Positions 36,460 through 47,760 of a stretch of DNA of 64,000 bases are shown here, one piece after another. The translations under genes were made by a program, and so were the position numbers. This stretch comes from Orientallactaga sibirica (lineage: Eukaryota; Chordata; Mammalia; Rodentia; Dipodidae). The first letter of the stretch is position 1; every line of letters starts with the position of its first letter. The stretch is taken from assembly GCA_036365145.1 (NCBI GenBank), contig JAEOAD010000240.1, positions 496,001 to 560,000 of the forward strand. The letters run 5' to 3'. The notes below the pieces were generated by a model. It did not search any database. It was not told where the DNA came from and saw only the letters and a list, made by a program, of their open reading frames with translations.

Positions 36460-37440
36460 TTTATCTCTGCTCAAAAAATCGAAGGAATCAAAGAAGAAAA
36501 CAAAAGAACTAAAGAAGAAAACAAACTCCTGAAAGAGAACACAGGAAAACAGCTTAATGAAAAAAAGGAAGTCGTTACAAGACATGAGTTAGGAAATAGA
36601 AATACAGAATAAAAGCAAGGCAGAAATACTAGCACTGAAAAACAGAGCAAGTCAAATAAAAACCTCTGTGGAAAGTCTCACCAGTAGAATGGATGAAGGA
36701 GAGAACAGGTTATCTAAACTAGAAGACCAGGTAGCAGATCTAATACAGTCCAACAAAGAGAAAGACAAGCTAATAAGAAGGCCTGACTTGGAATTTCAAG
36801 ATATTCAGGACACTATGAAAAAAATCAAACATAAGAATTCAGGCTGTAGTAGGAGAAGAATTTCCCTTTAAAGGCATAGTGGTCATTTTCAACAAAATCA
36901 TAGAAGAAAAATTTCCCCAAATTGGGAAAGAAATGCCAATGCAGATAAGGAAGCTTTTAAAACACCAAACAGAAAAAACCTGGAAAGAACCTCCCCTTGC
37001 CATGTTATAATTAAACTACTAAACACACAAACCAAAGAAAATATATAAAGTAGCTACAAAGAAAAAGCAAGTCACCAACAAAGGTAAGCACATCAGAATA
37101 AAAGCAGATTATTCAACACAAATTTTAAAAGCAAGAAAGGCTTAGAATGATGTATTCCAAGTTCTGAAAGATAAAAACTGTCAACCAAGATTACTCTATC
37201 CTGCAAATCTTTCTATCCAAATTGATGGAGAAATGAGGACATACCACAACAAAAATAGCCTAAAGGAATTTATGACAACTAAGCCCATTCTACAGAAAAT
37301 ACTTGAAGGAATCCATCCTGCTGAAGAGAAAGCAAAACAAACATGAAGAAACAGGAAAATATAGACCATACTCAACTACCAGTTAAAACAAGAGAGTAAT
37401 GGGAAAACAGGAAGCATTACAAAACAAGAAGAATGGAGAG
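36460..37440 (+). pseudogene. L1 ORF1 pseudogene (type B)
   Basis: ORF1 protein is the RNA-binding coiled-coil partner of L1 ORF2. Pieces show heptad-rich coiled coil (EENKRTKEENKLLKEN; later SLTSRMDEGENRLSKLEDQV, then DLIQSNKEKDKLI) followed by LEFQDIQDTMKKIKHKNSG, the entry to the RRM-like domain. The frame breaks at 36612 and 36871. The C-terminal domain is recognisable only as nucleotide similarity, for example 'aaagcaagtcaccaaca'. Confidence 0.82.
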
Positions 37441-37608
37441 AATAAATATATACCTTTCAATAACAACTCTTAATATCAATGGCCTCAATGCCCCAAGTAA
37501 AAGACACAGGGTTTCAAGCTGAATTAAAAGGCAGGATGCTGCCCTTGGTTGCTTCCAGGAAACTCATCTCTCAATAGAAGATAGACACTGTCATAGGGTG
37601 AAAGTATG

Positions 37609-37993
37609 TGTAACAGACAGCATCAGGTTCACTGAGATGAGCTTCCAGACCAGGAACAGTTATGGAGGAAGGGATATTATTTATTGAAGCTTACAGATCC
37701 AGGGGAAGTTCCATAATGGCAGAAGAAGCGGCCTGCTCTCACAGGGCCAAGCAGAGAGAGAGAAAAAAAACCCAGCCACACAGCACACAGAGCAAAGCTA
37801 AAGTCCAGCCACAGCACACTTCAGGAACTCCTATTAGACACACTTTGCATATCTTTACAATGGAATCTCAAACCCACCACCACACCTTAAGATCCACCCC
37901 CAGTGACATTGCCTCTAGCAAGGTGATTGCAGATGCAAACTATAACTAATAAAACACTGAATATATTGGGGGACATATATTCAAACTACCACA
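37609..37993 (-). repeat. 3' LTR of the MaLR provirus
   Basis: On the minus strand TGTGGTAGTTTGAATATATG at 37993 down to CTGTTACA at 37609. The poly(A) signal region 'ttcaataaataatat' is near 37680-37690 in reverse. It is the empty-site control for the small insertion in the other LTR. Confidence 0.93.
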
Positions 37994-38009
37994 TTCTGCC
38001 CCGGCCCCC
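37994..38009 (-). other. Polypurine tract of the MaLR provirus
   Basis: On the minus strand GGGGGCCGGGGCAGAA immediately precedes the 3' LTR; this is where plus-strand DNA synthesis is primed. Confidence 0.75.
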
Positions 38010-38241
38010 AATACATTTATAATTATCACACATTGTAAATTATACTCAGTCCAATTTCAAAGGTTCTCACAGTCTTGACCAACTTAAGATAGTTAGTCCT
38101 GTAAAATCAAACAAGTTAAATACTTTCAACATGTAAAGGCACAGAGTAACATTTTTAACTTTTATAAGGCATAGCAAGAAGATACTAGAACAATGAAAAC
38201 TCAACCACCATCAGCAGTCATCAAACTTCTGCAGTTCATGT

Positions 38242-39170
38242 TCAATATAACCAGAGACTGACAGTCTCCAGGTTTTCCAGTTCTGCCCCTCCAGCTGGGC
38301 AGAGTCGCCAGGGAAAACTTCGATCCCAGGCCAACACTGCCAACACATGGGAGCCCTTGCATAGTCCTAGTATATCCAAAACATCTTCAGGTCTCCATGC
38401 AAACCATGGTCCATCTTCCAAAGGCTCTTCCAGCCTATTCCTGAGGGTCTTCATGCCCTGCCTTATGCCGCATCCCAGCAGTGGCTCCTGGAACCGTGTG
38501 CAATTCATGACCACTCCATGCATTTTTCATGTTTCCAAAATTAATACCAGGTGTGCAGGACACAGCCATATTCTTGATCCAGGGATAAAATAAATCATAA
38601 CTTTGAAAAGCAGGTTCCTTCTCCAGTCAACTCTTTCCAAGAGTTTGCATTTCTAACAGTCTTTCCTCAGGCATCCTCTCCATTGTTTTAATGTAAAGCA
38701 GTCAGGCCACCTTCCTTCCACCTTCCTTAAGATTGCTAATGTGTTGACAATAGCAGCTCCAGTAACCTAAAACCAGTCTCAGTGCCTCTAATTTTAACTT
38801 GCTTGAGGTTTTCGAACTTAAAATCTTAAATTTCTCAGTCCAATATCTTTAGCCAAGCACATCAGTCCATTACAAATTTAACCTTGATCAAACTTTCTGG
38901 GCCTAGGATAGCGGAATGCAGCCATCCCTTACACCAGTAGCCCAGTTCCAACAAAGTCCTCTGCAGTCTTTCCTTCCCTTTAGGAAGCTCATAAGCCAAG
39001 CCTTGAAGTTCAATACTGTGTGCACTTAGCATTCTCAAGCTCTCATCAGAATAGTCCATAAAACTTGGCTTACCATTCCAGAAGGCATTTTCAGTTGCAA
39101 GCACCAAGTCCATGCCCATTCCTCCAAAACAAAGGTTCCAAAAGACAAATATCCACATGCTCAGGTTCAT
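38242..39170 (-). other. MaLR interior with two residual ORFs of unknown nature
   Basis: Minus-strand ORFs of 102 aa (39170 to 38862, starting directly after the primer site; contains DYSDESLRMLSAHSIELQGL) and 93 aa (38523 to 38242) lie in different frames. I recognise no retroviral domain. In MaLR elements the interior is usually considered non-coding or a gag relic; these may be chance or a decayed small ORF. Confidence 0.45.
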
Positions 39171-39185
39171 CTCACCCTGGTACCA
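39170..39185 (-). other. Primer binding site, tRNA-Leu-like
   Basis: On the minus strand TGGTACCAGGGTGAGA starts a few bases after the 5' LTR. The first ten bases fit the 3' end of tRNA-Leu(UAA) plus CCA. ERVL-related elements are known to use tRNA-Leu. Confidence 0.75.
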
Positions 39186-39191
39186 CTTTAC

Positions 39192-39620
39192 TGTAGCAGA
39201 CAGCTTCAGGTTTGCTGAGATGAACTTCCAGACCAGGCACAGTTATGGAGGAAGGGATATTATTTATTGAAGTTTACAGATCCAGGGGAAGTTCCATAAT
39301 GGCAGAAGAAGTGGCCTGCTCTCACAGCCCCCAGCCACACAGCACACAGAGCAAAGCTAAAGTCCAGTCACAGCACACTTCAGGAACTCCTATTAGACAC
39401 ACTTTGCATGTCTTCTTTTAAAAATTATTTTTTTATTGACAACTTCTATACTTACATTCAAAAAACACACTTTGCATATCTTTACAATGGAATCTCAAAC
39501 CCACCACCACACCTTAAGATCTGACCCCAGTGACATTGCCTCTAGCAAGGTGATTGCAGATGCAAACTATAACTAATAAAACACTAAATATATTGGGGGA
39601 CATATATTCAAACTACCACA
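39192..39620 (-). repeat. 5' LTR of the MaLR provirus
   Basis: On the minus strand TGTGGTAGTTTGAATATATG down to GTCTGCTACA. It carries a 52-bp foreign insertion at 39413-39464. Confidence 0.93.
39413..39464 (-). mobile_element. Tiny L1 3'-end insertion with 16-bp TSD
   Basis: On the minus strand: 'gtaagtatagaagttgtc' then AATAAAAAAATAA and an A/T tail. This equals the last bases of the L1 3' UTR at 51002-51025. Copies of ACACACTTTGCAT(A/G)TC flank it at 39397-39412 and 39465-39480, whereas the sister LTR has one uninterrupted copy. Confidence 0.87.
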
Positions 39621-39629
39621 GTATGGAAA

Positions 39630-41560
39630 ACAGTATTTCAAGCAAATGGGCCTATGAAATAAGCAGCAATGCTATCCTAATATCTGACAGGATAAACATC
39701 AAATCAACATTAGTGAGGAAAGATAAAGAAGGTCACTTTATACACCTAATATGGGATTCCCAATTTCATCGAATAAACAATATTTGATTTAAGGTCACAG
39801 ATAAAACCAAACATAATTGTAGTGTGTGACTTCAATACCCCACTCTCATCAATTGACAGGTAATCCTTGAAAAAACTAAACAGAGAGACATCTGGATTAA
39901 ATGATACCATGGAACAAATGGACCTAACAGATATATACAGAACATTCCATTCAAATGCTGCAGAATATACATTTTTTTCAGCAGTACATGGAACATTCTC
40001 TAAAATAGACCATATATTAGGACACAAAGCAAATCTTAATAAATACAGAAAAATTAAAATAATCCCTTGTACTCTATCTGACCACAATGAGGTTAAACTA
40101 CAAATCAACAATAAGAAATACTACAGAGCATACACAAGTTCATGGAGATTAAACAATACAGAGTTGAATGAGTCATTAAGGAAATCAATAAATTCATAGA
40201 ATCAAATGATGAGAATACAACATACCAAATCCTTTGGGACCCAATGAAGGCAGTCCTAAGGGGTAAATTTATAGCTCTAAGTGCTGATTTTAAGAAATTA
40301 GAGCATTCACAAGTAAACAGTTTAATGCTTCACCTTAAGGCCTTATAAAATGAAGAACAAGGCAAACCAAAAATCAGTACACAGGAAGAAATAAATAAAG
40401 ATTAGAGCAGAAATTAATGAAATAGAAATGAAAAAAAACTCAAAGAATTAATGAAACAAAGAGTTGGTTTGTTGAAAGGATAACCAATATTGATAAATCC
40501 TTAGCAAATCTGACCAGAAGAAGGAGAGAAGAGACAAAAATTAATAAAATTAGAAGTGAAAAAGGCACCATCACAACAGATACCAAAGAATTACAGAAAG
40601 TCATAAGGCCATACTTTATACCTGTAAGTTTGAAAACCTGAAAGAAATGGATGATTTCCTTGATCCATACAACCTCCCAAAATTAAATCAAGATGAGACA
40701 AACCACTTAAATAGACCTATAACAAATAAGGAGATCCAAGCAGTTGTAAAAAGGCTACCAACCAAAGAAAGCCCAAGCCAGGAGGGATTCACTGGTGAAT
40801 TTTACCAGACATTCATGGAAGGACTAACATCTCTCCTTGTGAAACTTTTTGATAAAAAAGAAAATGAAGGAATTCTACCAAATTCCTTCTACAAAGTCAC
40901 CATCACCCTGATACCAGACAAAGCCAGACAAAGACAGGAAAAAAAAAAAAAGAAAAGAAAATTACAGACCAATGTCCCTCATGAAAATAGATGCAAAGTT
41001 CTAAACAAAATATTGGCAAATAGAATACAAGAATATATCAACCAAATAGGTTTCATCCCAGAGATGCAAGGATGGTTCAATGTATGCAAATCAATAAATG
41101 TAATATACTACATAAATGGGCTGAAGGACAAAAATCACATGATCATCTCAATAGATGCAGAAACAGCATTTGACAAAATCCAATACCCTTTCATGGTAAA
41201 AGTCCTATAAAAACTGGGAATAGAAGGAACATATCTCACCACCATCGAGGCTATTTATGACAAACCTACAACCAACATAATACTAAATGGGAAAAAAAAC
41301 TTGAAGCTTTTCCATTAAAGTCAGGAACAAGACAAGGGTGTCCATTTTCCCCACTCTTATTAATATAGTACTAGAATTCTTAGCTAGTAATAAGACAAGA
41401 GGCACTCATAAAAGGAAGAAATCAAATCATCATTATTTGCAGATCATATGACTTTACACAAAAATGACCCGAAATACTCTACCAGCAAACTTTTAGAGCT
41501 GATAAAAAATTTTAGCAATGTCTCATGATACAAAATAAATACACAAAAATCAGTAGCTTT
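39630..41560 (+). pseudogene. L1 ORF2 pseudogene (type B): endonuclease end and reverse transcriptase
   Basis: ORF2 makes the endonuclease and reverse transcriptase used for retrotransposition. 39867-40199 gives the C-terminal endonuclease (YTFFSAVHGTFSKIDHILGH, LSDHNEVKLQINN; the SDH motif holds catalytic residues). 40647-41210 gives the RT entry ([42 protein letters not shown] with the first catalytic Asp). The catalytic box at 41436-41447 reads FADH: the second Asp codon is changed from GAT to CAT. Stops and frameshifts are frequent (for example at 41210), and an A-run near 40940 has expanded. Confidence 0.87.
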
Positions 41561-42639
41561 TCTTTATACCAACAACCAACATGTGGAGTATGAAATCTGG
41601 GAATCACTCCCATTCACAATTGCCTCAAAAAATAATAAAGTATCTTGGAATAAATCTAACCAAGGATGTGAAGGATATCTGCAATGAAACTTTAAAATAC
41701 TCAAGAGAGGAATTGCAGAAAACTCTAGAAAATGAAAGGATATCCCATGTTCTTGAATTGGACTAATCAATATTGTGAAAATGTCAATCTTTCCAAAAGC
41801 AATCTACACAATTAATGCAATTCCCATTGAAATACCAATGACATTCCTCACAGAAATAGAGAAAAAAAATCCTAAAATTAATTTGGAAGCACAAAAAACC
41901 TTGAATAGCCAAAACAATTTTGAACAACAAAAATAAGCCTGGTGGTATTACCCTACCCAATTTTAATCTACATTACAAAGCCATGGTAACAAAGACAGCA
42001 TAGTAGTGCCACAAAGACAGACCATTTATCAATGGAATAGATGTTAATCCAGATATCTGGATGTTAATCTACAGATATCTGATTTTTGACAGAAATGCTA
42101 AAAAAAAAAAAAAAAAAATCTCTGGAGAAAAGACAGCCTCTACAACAAGTGGTACTGGAAAAAAAGTATATCTATATGTAGAAGGATGAAAATAGATCCT
42201 TGTCTCTCTCCATGCACAAAAATCAAGTCCAAATGGATCAGGGTCCTTAATATCAGACCTGAACTCTGAAACTGCTAGAGGAAAAAGTAGGGGAATCCCT
42301 TCAAAATATTGGCATAGGCAATGACTTTTTGAATATAACCCATTTGCTCAGGAAATAAAACCACTAATCAACTACTGGGATCTCATGAAATTACAAAGTT
42401 TTGTACAACAAAGGACACTGTGAATAGAGCAAAGAAACAACCCACAGAATGGGAGAAAATCTTTGACAGCTATACATCTGACAGAGGATTAATATTCAGA
42501 ATATACAAAGAACTAAAAAAAAAAAAACCCAAACAATAAGAAATCAAATAATCCATTTAAAAAATGGGCTATGGAACTAAATAGAGAGTTCTCATAGGAA
42601 GAAATACAGATGGCATATGAACATCTAAAAAAGTATTCT

Positions 42640-42874
42640 GGGCTGGAGAGATGGTTTAGTGGTTAAGCACTTGCCTGTGAAGTGTAAGAACCCTGTTTTG
42701 AGGCTCAATTCCCCAGTACCCACATAAACCAGATGCACAAGGTGGTGCATGCATGTGGAGTTCATTTGCAGTGACTGGGGGCCCTGGTGCACCCATTTTT
42801 TTTCTCTCTCTCTGCCTCTTATTTTTTGTCTGTGTATCACTGTCAAATAAATACATAAAAATAAACAAAAAATA
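42640..42874 (+). mobile_element. DIP SINE with TSD
   Basis: Head 'gggctggagagatggttta', middle 'aaaccagatgcacaagg', CT tract, AATAAA tail. Flanks AAAAAAGTATTCT (42627-42639) and AAAAAATGTTCT (42875-42886). Confidence 0.94.
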
Positions 42875-43603
42875 TAAAAAATGTTCTACATCCTTTGCCA
42901 TCAGGGAAATGCAAATTAACAGTACTTTGAGATTTCATCCCACTCCTGTCAGGATGGCTATCATCAAGAAAATGACAGTAAATATTGGCAGGGTTGTGTT
43001 AAAAGGGGAACCCTTCTACACTGTTGATGAAAATGTAGTCTGGTACAGCCATTGTGGAAATCAGTGTGGAGGTTCCTATGACAGCAAAAAACAGATTTAC
43101 CATACAGCCCAGTTATAGCACTCCTAGTCATATATCCTAAGAACTTTTCTTCCTAACTTAGAGATACTTGCACAACAATGTTTATTGCTGCTCTGTTCAC
43201 TATAACTAGGAAGTGGAACCAGCTTAGCTGTCCCTCTACAGATGAATGAATAATAAAGATGTGGTACATTTACATAATGGAGTTCTAATCAGCAGTAAAG
43301 AAAAATGAAATTTGCAGGGAAATGGATGGATCTGGAAAGGATTATATTAAGTGAGGTAACCCAGGCCCAGAAAGCCAAATGTCACATGTCTCTCTCAGCC
43401 TTATGGGAGACAGAGGCCATCAGTGGTGAAAACACTGGATACTGGAAGCCTCAAGTTTGGCCAGCCTAGCCAAATGTGCCAACAAGTACAATAGTGGCAT
43501 GCCTGTTATGGAGGAAACCAACTGCTCTCTAATTGGACTGGAGACCCACTCTATGGGAGGAATACATGCCTGCTACTGAAACCTAATCAAAAGCCTATGG
43601 TAG

Positions 43604-43825
43604 GGGCTGGAGAGATGGCTTAGCGGTTAAGGCGCCTGCCTGCTAAGCCTAAGAATGCTGGTTCCAATCTCCAGCGGTTCCAATCTCCAGGTCCCACTTT
43701 AGCCAGATGCAAAGTGATGTAAGGGCGCAATGCGCTTGCCCACAAGGGGGCGCACACATCTGGATTTCGTTCACAACAGCTGAGAGACTGCTGGCATGCC
43801 CATCTCTATCTGTCTCCCTCTCCCC

Positions 43826-43866
<41 letters not shown>

Positions 43867-43903
43867 GTGTCTCTCTCCAAAAATAAATAAAATAATTTTT
43901 TTA
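43604..43903 (+). mobile_element. DIP SINE, long subfamily, with 15-bp TSD and an internal duplication
   Basis: Best-preserved long DIP here: head GGGCTGGAGAGATGGCTTAG, block 'aagggcgcaatgcgcttgcc', then 'gggggcgcacacatctgg', long CT tract, AATAAA tail. TSD AAAAGCCTATGGTAG at 43589-43603 and 43904-43918. The segment GGTTCCAATCTCCAG is repeated in tandem near 43659-43690. Confidence 0.97.
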
Positions 43904-45009
43904 AAAAGCCTATGGTAGGAGAGTCATGAGCATTAGGAGTATAATGCCTGCTCTTGCCTGGCTAAACGCATTTATTTTGGTCACCAAACTGCCCTATAAG
44001 CACTTTACTTAATATTCACACCCATATATTAATGCTACTCTCACTTTTGGTTAGAGAAGCTTCTCTTTTCAGATGGTGGTAACCACTGGGATGACCCAAA
44101 ACACACCATAGTGCAAGACATGATGGAGGTATGTTTAGCACTGAAATGTCTCTATCACACTTTCCAAGGTTCAGGGTCTATTGTGGAAAACATGGTGGAA
44201 AGAATGTAAGAGTCAAAGGAAGGGTAGGACTGCCTACACTGCAATTGACCAGAAAGAAATTGGCCTTGATATTCATGACCTTGCAGTACCTATCACTATC
44301 TCAACCCTCATAATAGGAGAAAAAGATGATGACATCAAAACAAAAGAGAGACTAATGAAGAGAGAGAGGGTATATGTTGGAGGTAGATCTGTGAAGGGTA
44401 AAGTGGGGTTGTGGAGGGAATTATCATGGTGTATTTTCTGTATTTCTGGAAGCTGTCAATAAAAATGAAACAGAGTCAATTTTGTCAGATATTAGTACAG
44501 CTGTACTTGCTTGTTTCCTATTACCATTTGCTTAGAATATCTTTTTCCATCCTTTCAATTTAAGGTGGTGCCTATCTTTAACAGTAAGGGGTGTTTCATG
44601 TAGATAGCAAATGGATAGATCCCATTTTCTGATCCAGCCTGTTGAGCTGTGTCTTTTGATTGTGGAGTTGATTCAATTAATATTCAGAGTTATAATTAAG
44701 AAGTGTGAGTTAATTCCTGTCAAGTTGAAGGCTTTGTGGAGTTTTTGTGGTCTTTCTATGTTTTTATATTGTTATAGTCTTCATTATTTCTTTTCTTTTC
44801 TCCTGTATTCTCCTGTGTACGTTTGTTCATCTCTTCCATGTGGAATAGTTCATGTATTATTCTCTTTGGGGCTGGCATAGTGCTCATATATTCATAAAGC
44901 TGGCATATATCATGAATTTTTTTTCATCATCTATTACAATGGATAATTTTATTGGGTATAATAATTTTGTTTTAAGCCATGATCTTTGAGCTTTTAAAAT
45001 ACTTTATTG

Positions 45010-45240
45010 GTAAGCTAAAAAGATAATTCAACAGTTAAAGGCCCTTGTTTGCAAAGCCTAATGGACCAGGTTCAATTTCCCAGTACCCACATAAAGCCAG
45101 ATGCACAAAGTGGTTTATGTGTCCAGAATTTGTTTGGTGTGGTTAGAGGTCATGGTGCACCTATCATTTTCTCTCTCTCTCTCTCCCCCTCTCTTTTCTC
45201 TCTCTCTCTCCTTACAAAGAAATAAATAATTTAAAACAAA
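45010..45240 (+). mobile_element. DIP SINE, diverged
   Basis: 'taagctaaaaagataattca' is a mutated head. 'aaagccagatgcacaaag', 'ctctctctctctctc' and an AATAAATAA tail confirm the family. Confidence 0.85.
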
Positions 45241-45520
45241 CAAATAAAAAGGATTACTCCCTTCCAAGCTCTTCTGGCTTTTAGAATTTCCATTGAAAAA
45301 AAATCAGAGGTAATTCTGATGGATTTACATTTGTATGTAATAAGCTGTTTTTCCCTTGCAGCTTTTACTCCTCTTTCTGTGCTTAATCTTTTAATTGTAA
45401 TGTGAGATATGAAATCTCTTCTCCAATCCTTTGTTTTTGTTTTTCTGTGAACCTCCTGTACCTGGATGGTTCTCTCTTTTGTAAGGTTGGGAAATTTTCT
45501 TCAATAATTGTTTTGAAAAT

Positions 45521-45668
45521 ATCCCAGCACTTGGAAGGCAGAGGTAGGAGGATTGCCATGAGTTTGAGGCCAAGAGCACCCTGAGACTACATAATGAATT
45601 CCAAGGCAGCCTGGGCTGGATTGAAATTGTAGCTTGAAAAAACAAAATAAATAAATAAATAAATAAAA
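45521..45668 (+). mobile_element. B1 SINE, 5'-truncated
   Basis: Begins at 'atcccagcacttggaaggc', ends in (AAAT)n. An extra 'caagagcac' lies before 'cctgagactacat'. Confidence 0.9.
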
Positions 45669-46279
45669 GTATTCTCTGTTCCCTCATCCTATATTTCTTC
45701 CCCCTTCCTGTATGCCCATGATCCGCATATTTGGTCTTTTTAAGGTGTCTTGCAATTCCTTCATGTTCTGTTCATATAATTTTTCAAAGTTGACATTGTT
45801 TTTGGACTCCCAATTTCTTGTCTTGTCCTTAAGTTTTGATAATCTGTTCTCCACATAGTCTATTGTGTTGTGACACATTCTTTGAAGCCTTTTTAAGAGA
45901 GATATTTCATTTTCTTCATTATGTTTTCCTTCAGTGGCCCATCCCTTGTTTTAATTACATTTTCATTTCTCAATTTGACTTTCTATTATCTCTTGGAATT
46001 CATTTCTGCATTTGATCATGTTCCCATTGAGTTTGTTGTATTTTCCTATGAGCTCCTTTCTTTGTTTATTCTCATCCATTTAATTTTGCTGTCTATTGAT
46101 CTTTTTGATTGTTTTGATTTCATTGATCCATCTATTGAATCCTTTTTGTTGGTTCTTTGATTTTATTCAGCCATCAATTCATTTATCTTTGTTTTGTTCT
46201 TCATTTCCTTCTTTCTTCCTTTGAGTTATTTCTTGATTTCCAGCCTTTCTATTATTATTATTATGATGATGATGATGAT

Positions 46280-46421
46280 GATTTTTCAAGGTAGGATCTC
46301 GCTCTAGCCGAGGCTGACCTGGAATTCACTCGGTAGTCTCAGACTGGCCTTGAACTCACGGCAGTCCTCCTACCTCTGTCTCCCAAGTGCTGGGATTAAA
46401 GGTGTGTGCCACCATGTCCAG
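46280..46421 (-). mobile_element. B1 SINE
   Basis: Reverse B1: 'tcaaggtaggatctcgctct', 'aagtgctgggattaaaggtg', 'gccaccatgtcca'. Preceded by (ATT)n(GAT)n. Confidence 0.93.
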
Positions 46422-46429
46422 TTTCAATT

Positions 46430-46445
46430 CTTTTTAAAAAAGATT

Positions 46446-46488
<43 letters not shown>

Positions 46489-46677
46489 TTTGAGACAGAG
46501 AGGGGGGAGAGACAGAGAATGAGAATGGTCATTCCCGGACCTCTAGCCACTGCAAACTAACTCCAGATGAATTTGCCACCATGTATATCTGGCTTATGTG
46601 GGACCTGGAGAATTGAACTTTGGTCCTTAGGCTTCATAGGCATGTGCCTGAACCACTAAGCCACCTCTCCAACCCTC
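46430..46677 (-). mobile_element. DIP SINE with long (TTTA)n tail
   Basis: Reverse DIP. The tail has expanded into about 12 TTTA units (46446-46493); head 'aagccacctctccaaccc'. TTTCAATT at 46422-46429 and 46678-46685. Confidence 0.93.
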
Positions 46678-47710
46678 TTTCAATTGCTTGTTGAGTTCTT
46701 TTGTCAGTTTTCTTCCATTTCATTCAGCCATTCTTTGAATTTTTTGTCTATTTTCTTCCATTTCAACCAGCTATTTTTTCATGGTCTCATTGTTTGTTTA
46801 ATATGCTTCTTATAATTTCATTTTCAAATTTTATGTCTTAGAATTTCTATAAGTTTTCATGGGAGGCTTCCATCATGAGATTAGACAGTCGTGGTGAGGA
46901 TATCTTGGCTTGGTGTTTTGCATTATTTGTTTCCATTGGGGATTGCCCATCAAGAGATTGACCACTTGTCTAGCTGGGAGTGCAGAAACAGAAGCTTTTT
47001 CATAGCCTTTGTTGAGTCTGGGTAAGATCCTTTGAGGCCGGGCTTGATCCGTGTCCAAGCTGGACCCTGTTCTCCCAGTGCTATTAACTGCCTGGGACTT
47101 TGGAGTGATATCAGTTCCAAGTTCCTCCTGAGGGCTGGAGCTGGGTAGAAGTTGTCTTCTGTTTCCATCTGCCTTCATATTTTTGTTGTGGTCTTACATC
47201 AGTTTGAGTGGGAGAATTCTTTCCGAGTATATGTGTTGCTGCTGGCTAAGGAATAGCAGGGACAGATGAGTAGGAACACTTCCCAGCAGCTTGCTGTTCT
47301 ATGTTCTAGGCACCCTCATGCTTCCTCATAGCTGCTGACTGGTGTTCCCTCTTCTCCTCTATTTTATCATGCCCATGCACTTTCTTATTCCTTCTGGTTT
47401 CCCTGTTGTTGCCTCCTGGAATTGTGTGCCTCCTTGAGATTTGCCCCACCCACGTACTTCCTTGCTCCTTCAGAGTTTCCCATGGGCTGCCAGATGGCAA
47501 ATTACCATGCCTCATCATTTATTCCACCTATCAGCTTGCAGGCTGTCAATTCTCTGTGGTAGCAACACGAAGTAGCCCAACACACACTGATTATATGGTT
47601 TCTGGAATCATCTTGCTCTCTCCTGCTTCTGTGCTGAGGTCCCTCCTGAGTTACTAGCTATTTACAGCACTTCATTTTCTGGGAAAGGGTGCATTGTGTG
47701 GTATCTTGCC

Positions 47711-47719
47711 CCACACACA

Positions 47720-47758
<39 letters not shown>

Positions 47759-47760
47759 GA
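47711..47760 (+). repeat. (CA)n(TA)n microsatellite
   Basis: About 19 CA units with one interruption, then ATATATAT. Confidence 0.96.

Larger units (their letters stand above)
37609..39620 (-). mobile_element. Two-LTR MaLR provirus (nonautonomous ERVL relative)
   Basis: LTRs 39192-39620 (5') and 37609-37993 (3') flank a 1.2-kb interior read on the minus strand. The 5-bp TSD GTATG stands at 37604-37608 and 39621-39625. The primer site next to the 5' LTR is tRNA-Leu-like. The 3' LTR is preceded by a polypurine tract. The interior has no gag, pol or env that I recognise, as expected of MaLR elements. By hand the LTRs differ at about a dozen positions in 370, plus one 20-odd-bp deletion and one small insertion. 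It is inserted in the endonuclease part of L1 ORF2. Confidence 0.94.
35740..44475 (+). mobile_element. Long L1 (type B): ORF1, ORF2 and 3' UTR, with five later insertions
   Basis: After removing four DIP SINEs and one MaLR provirus the element is about 5.7 kb. The order is: 5'/pre-ORF1 region, ORF1 (36460-37440), ORF2 endonuclease (37470-40200), RT (40640-41560), C-terminal region (to about 43380), and a 3' UTR ending with AATAAA at 44458-44463. About 560 bp of the 3' UTR present at 62805-63360 are missing near 43400. All frames are broken, so it cannot mobilise itself. Confidence 0.88.
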
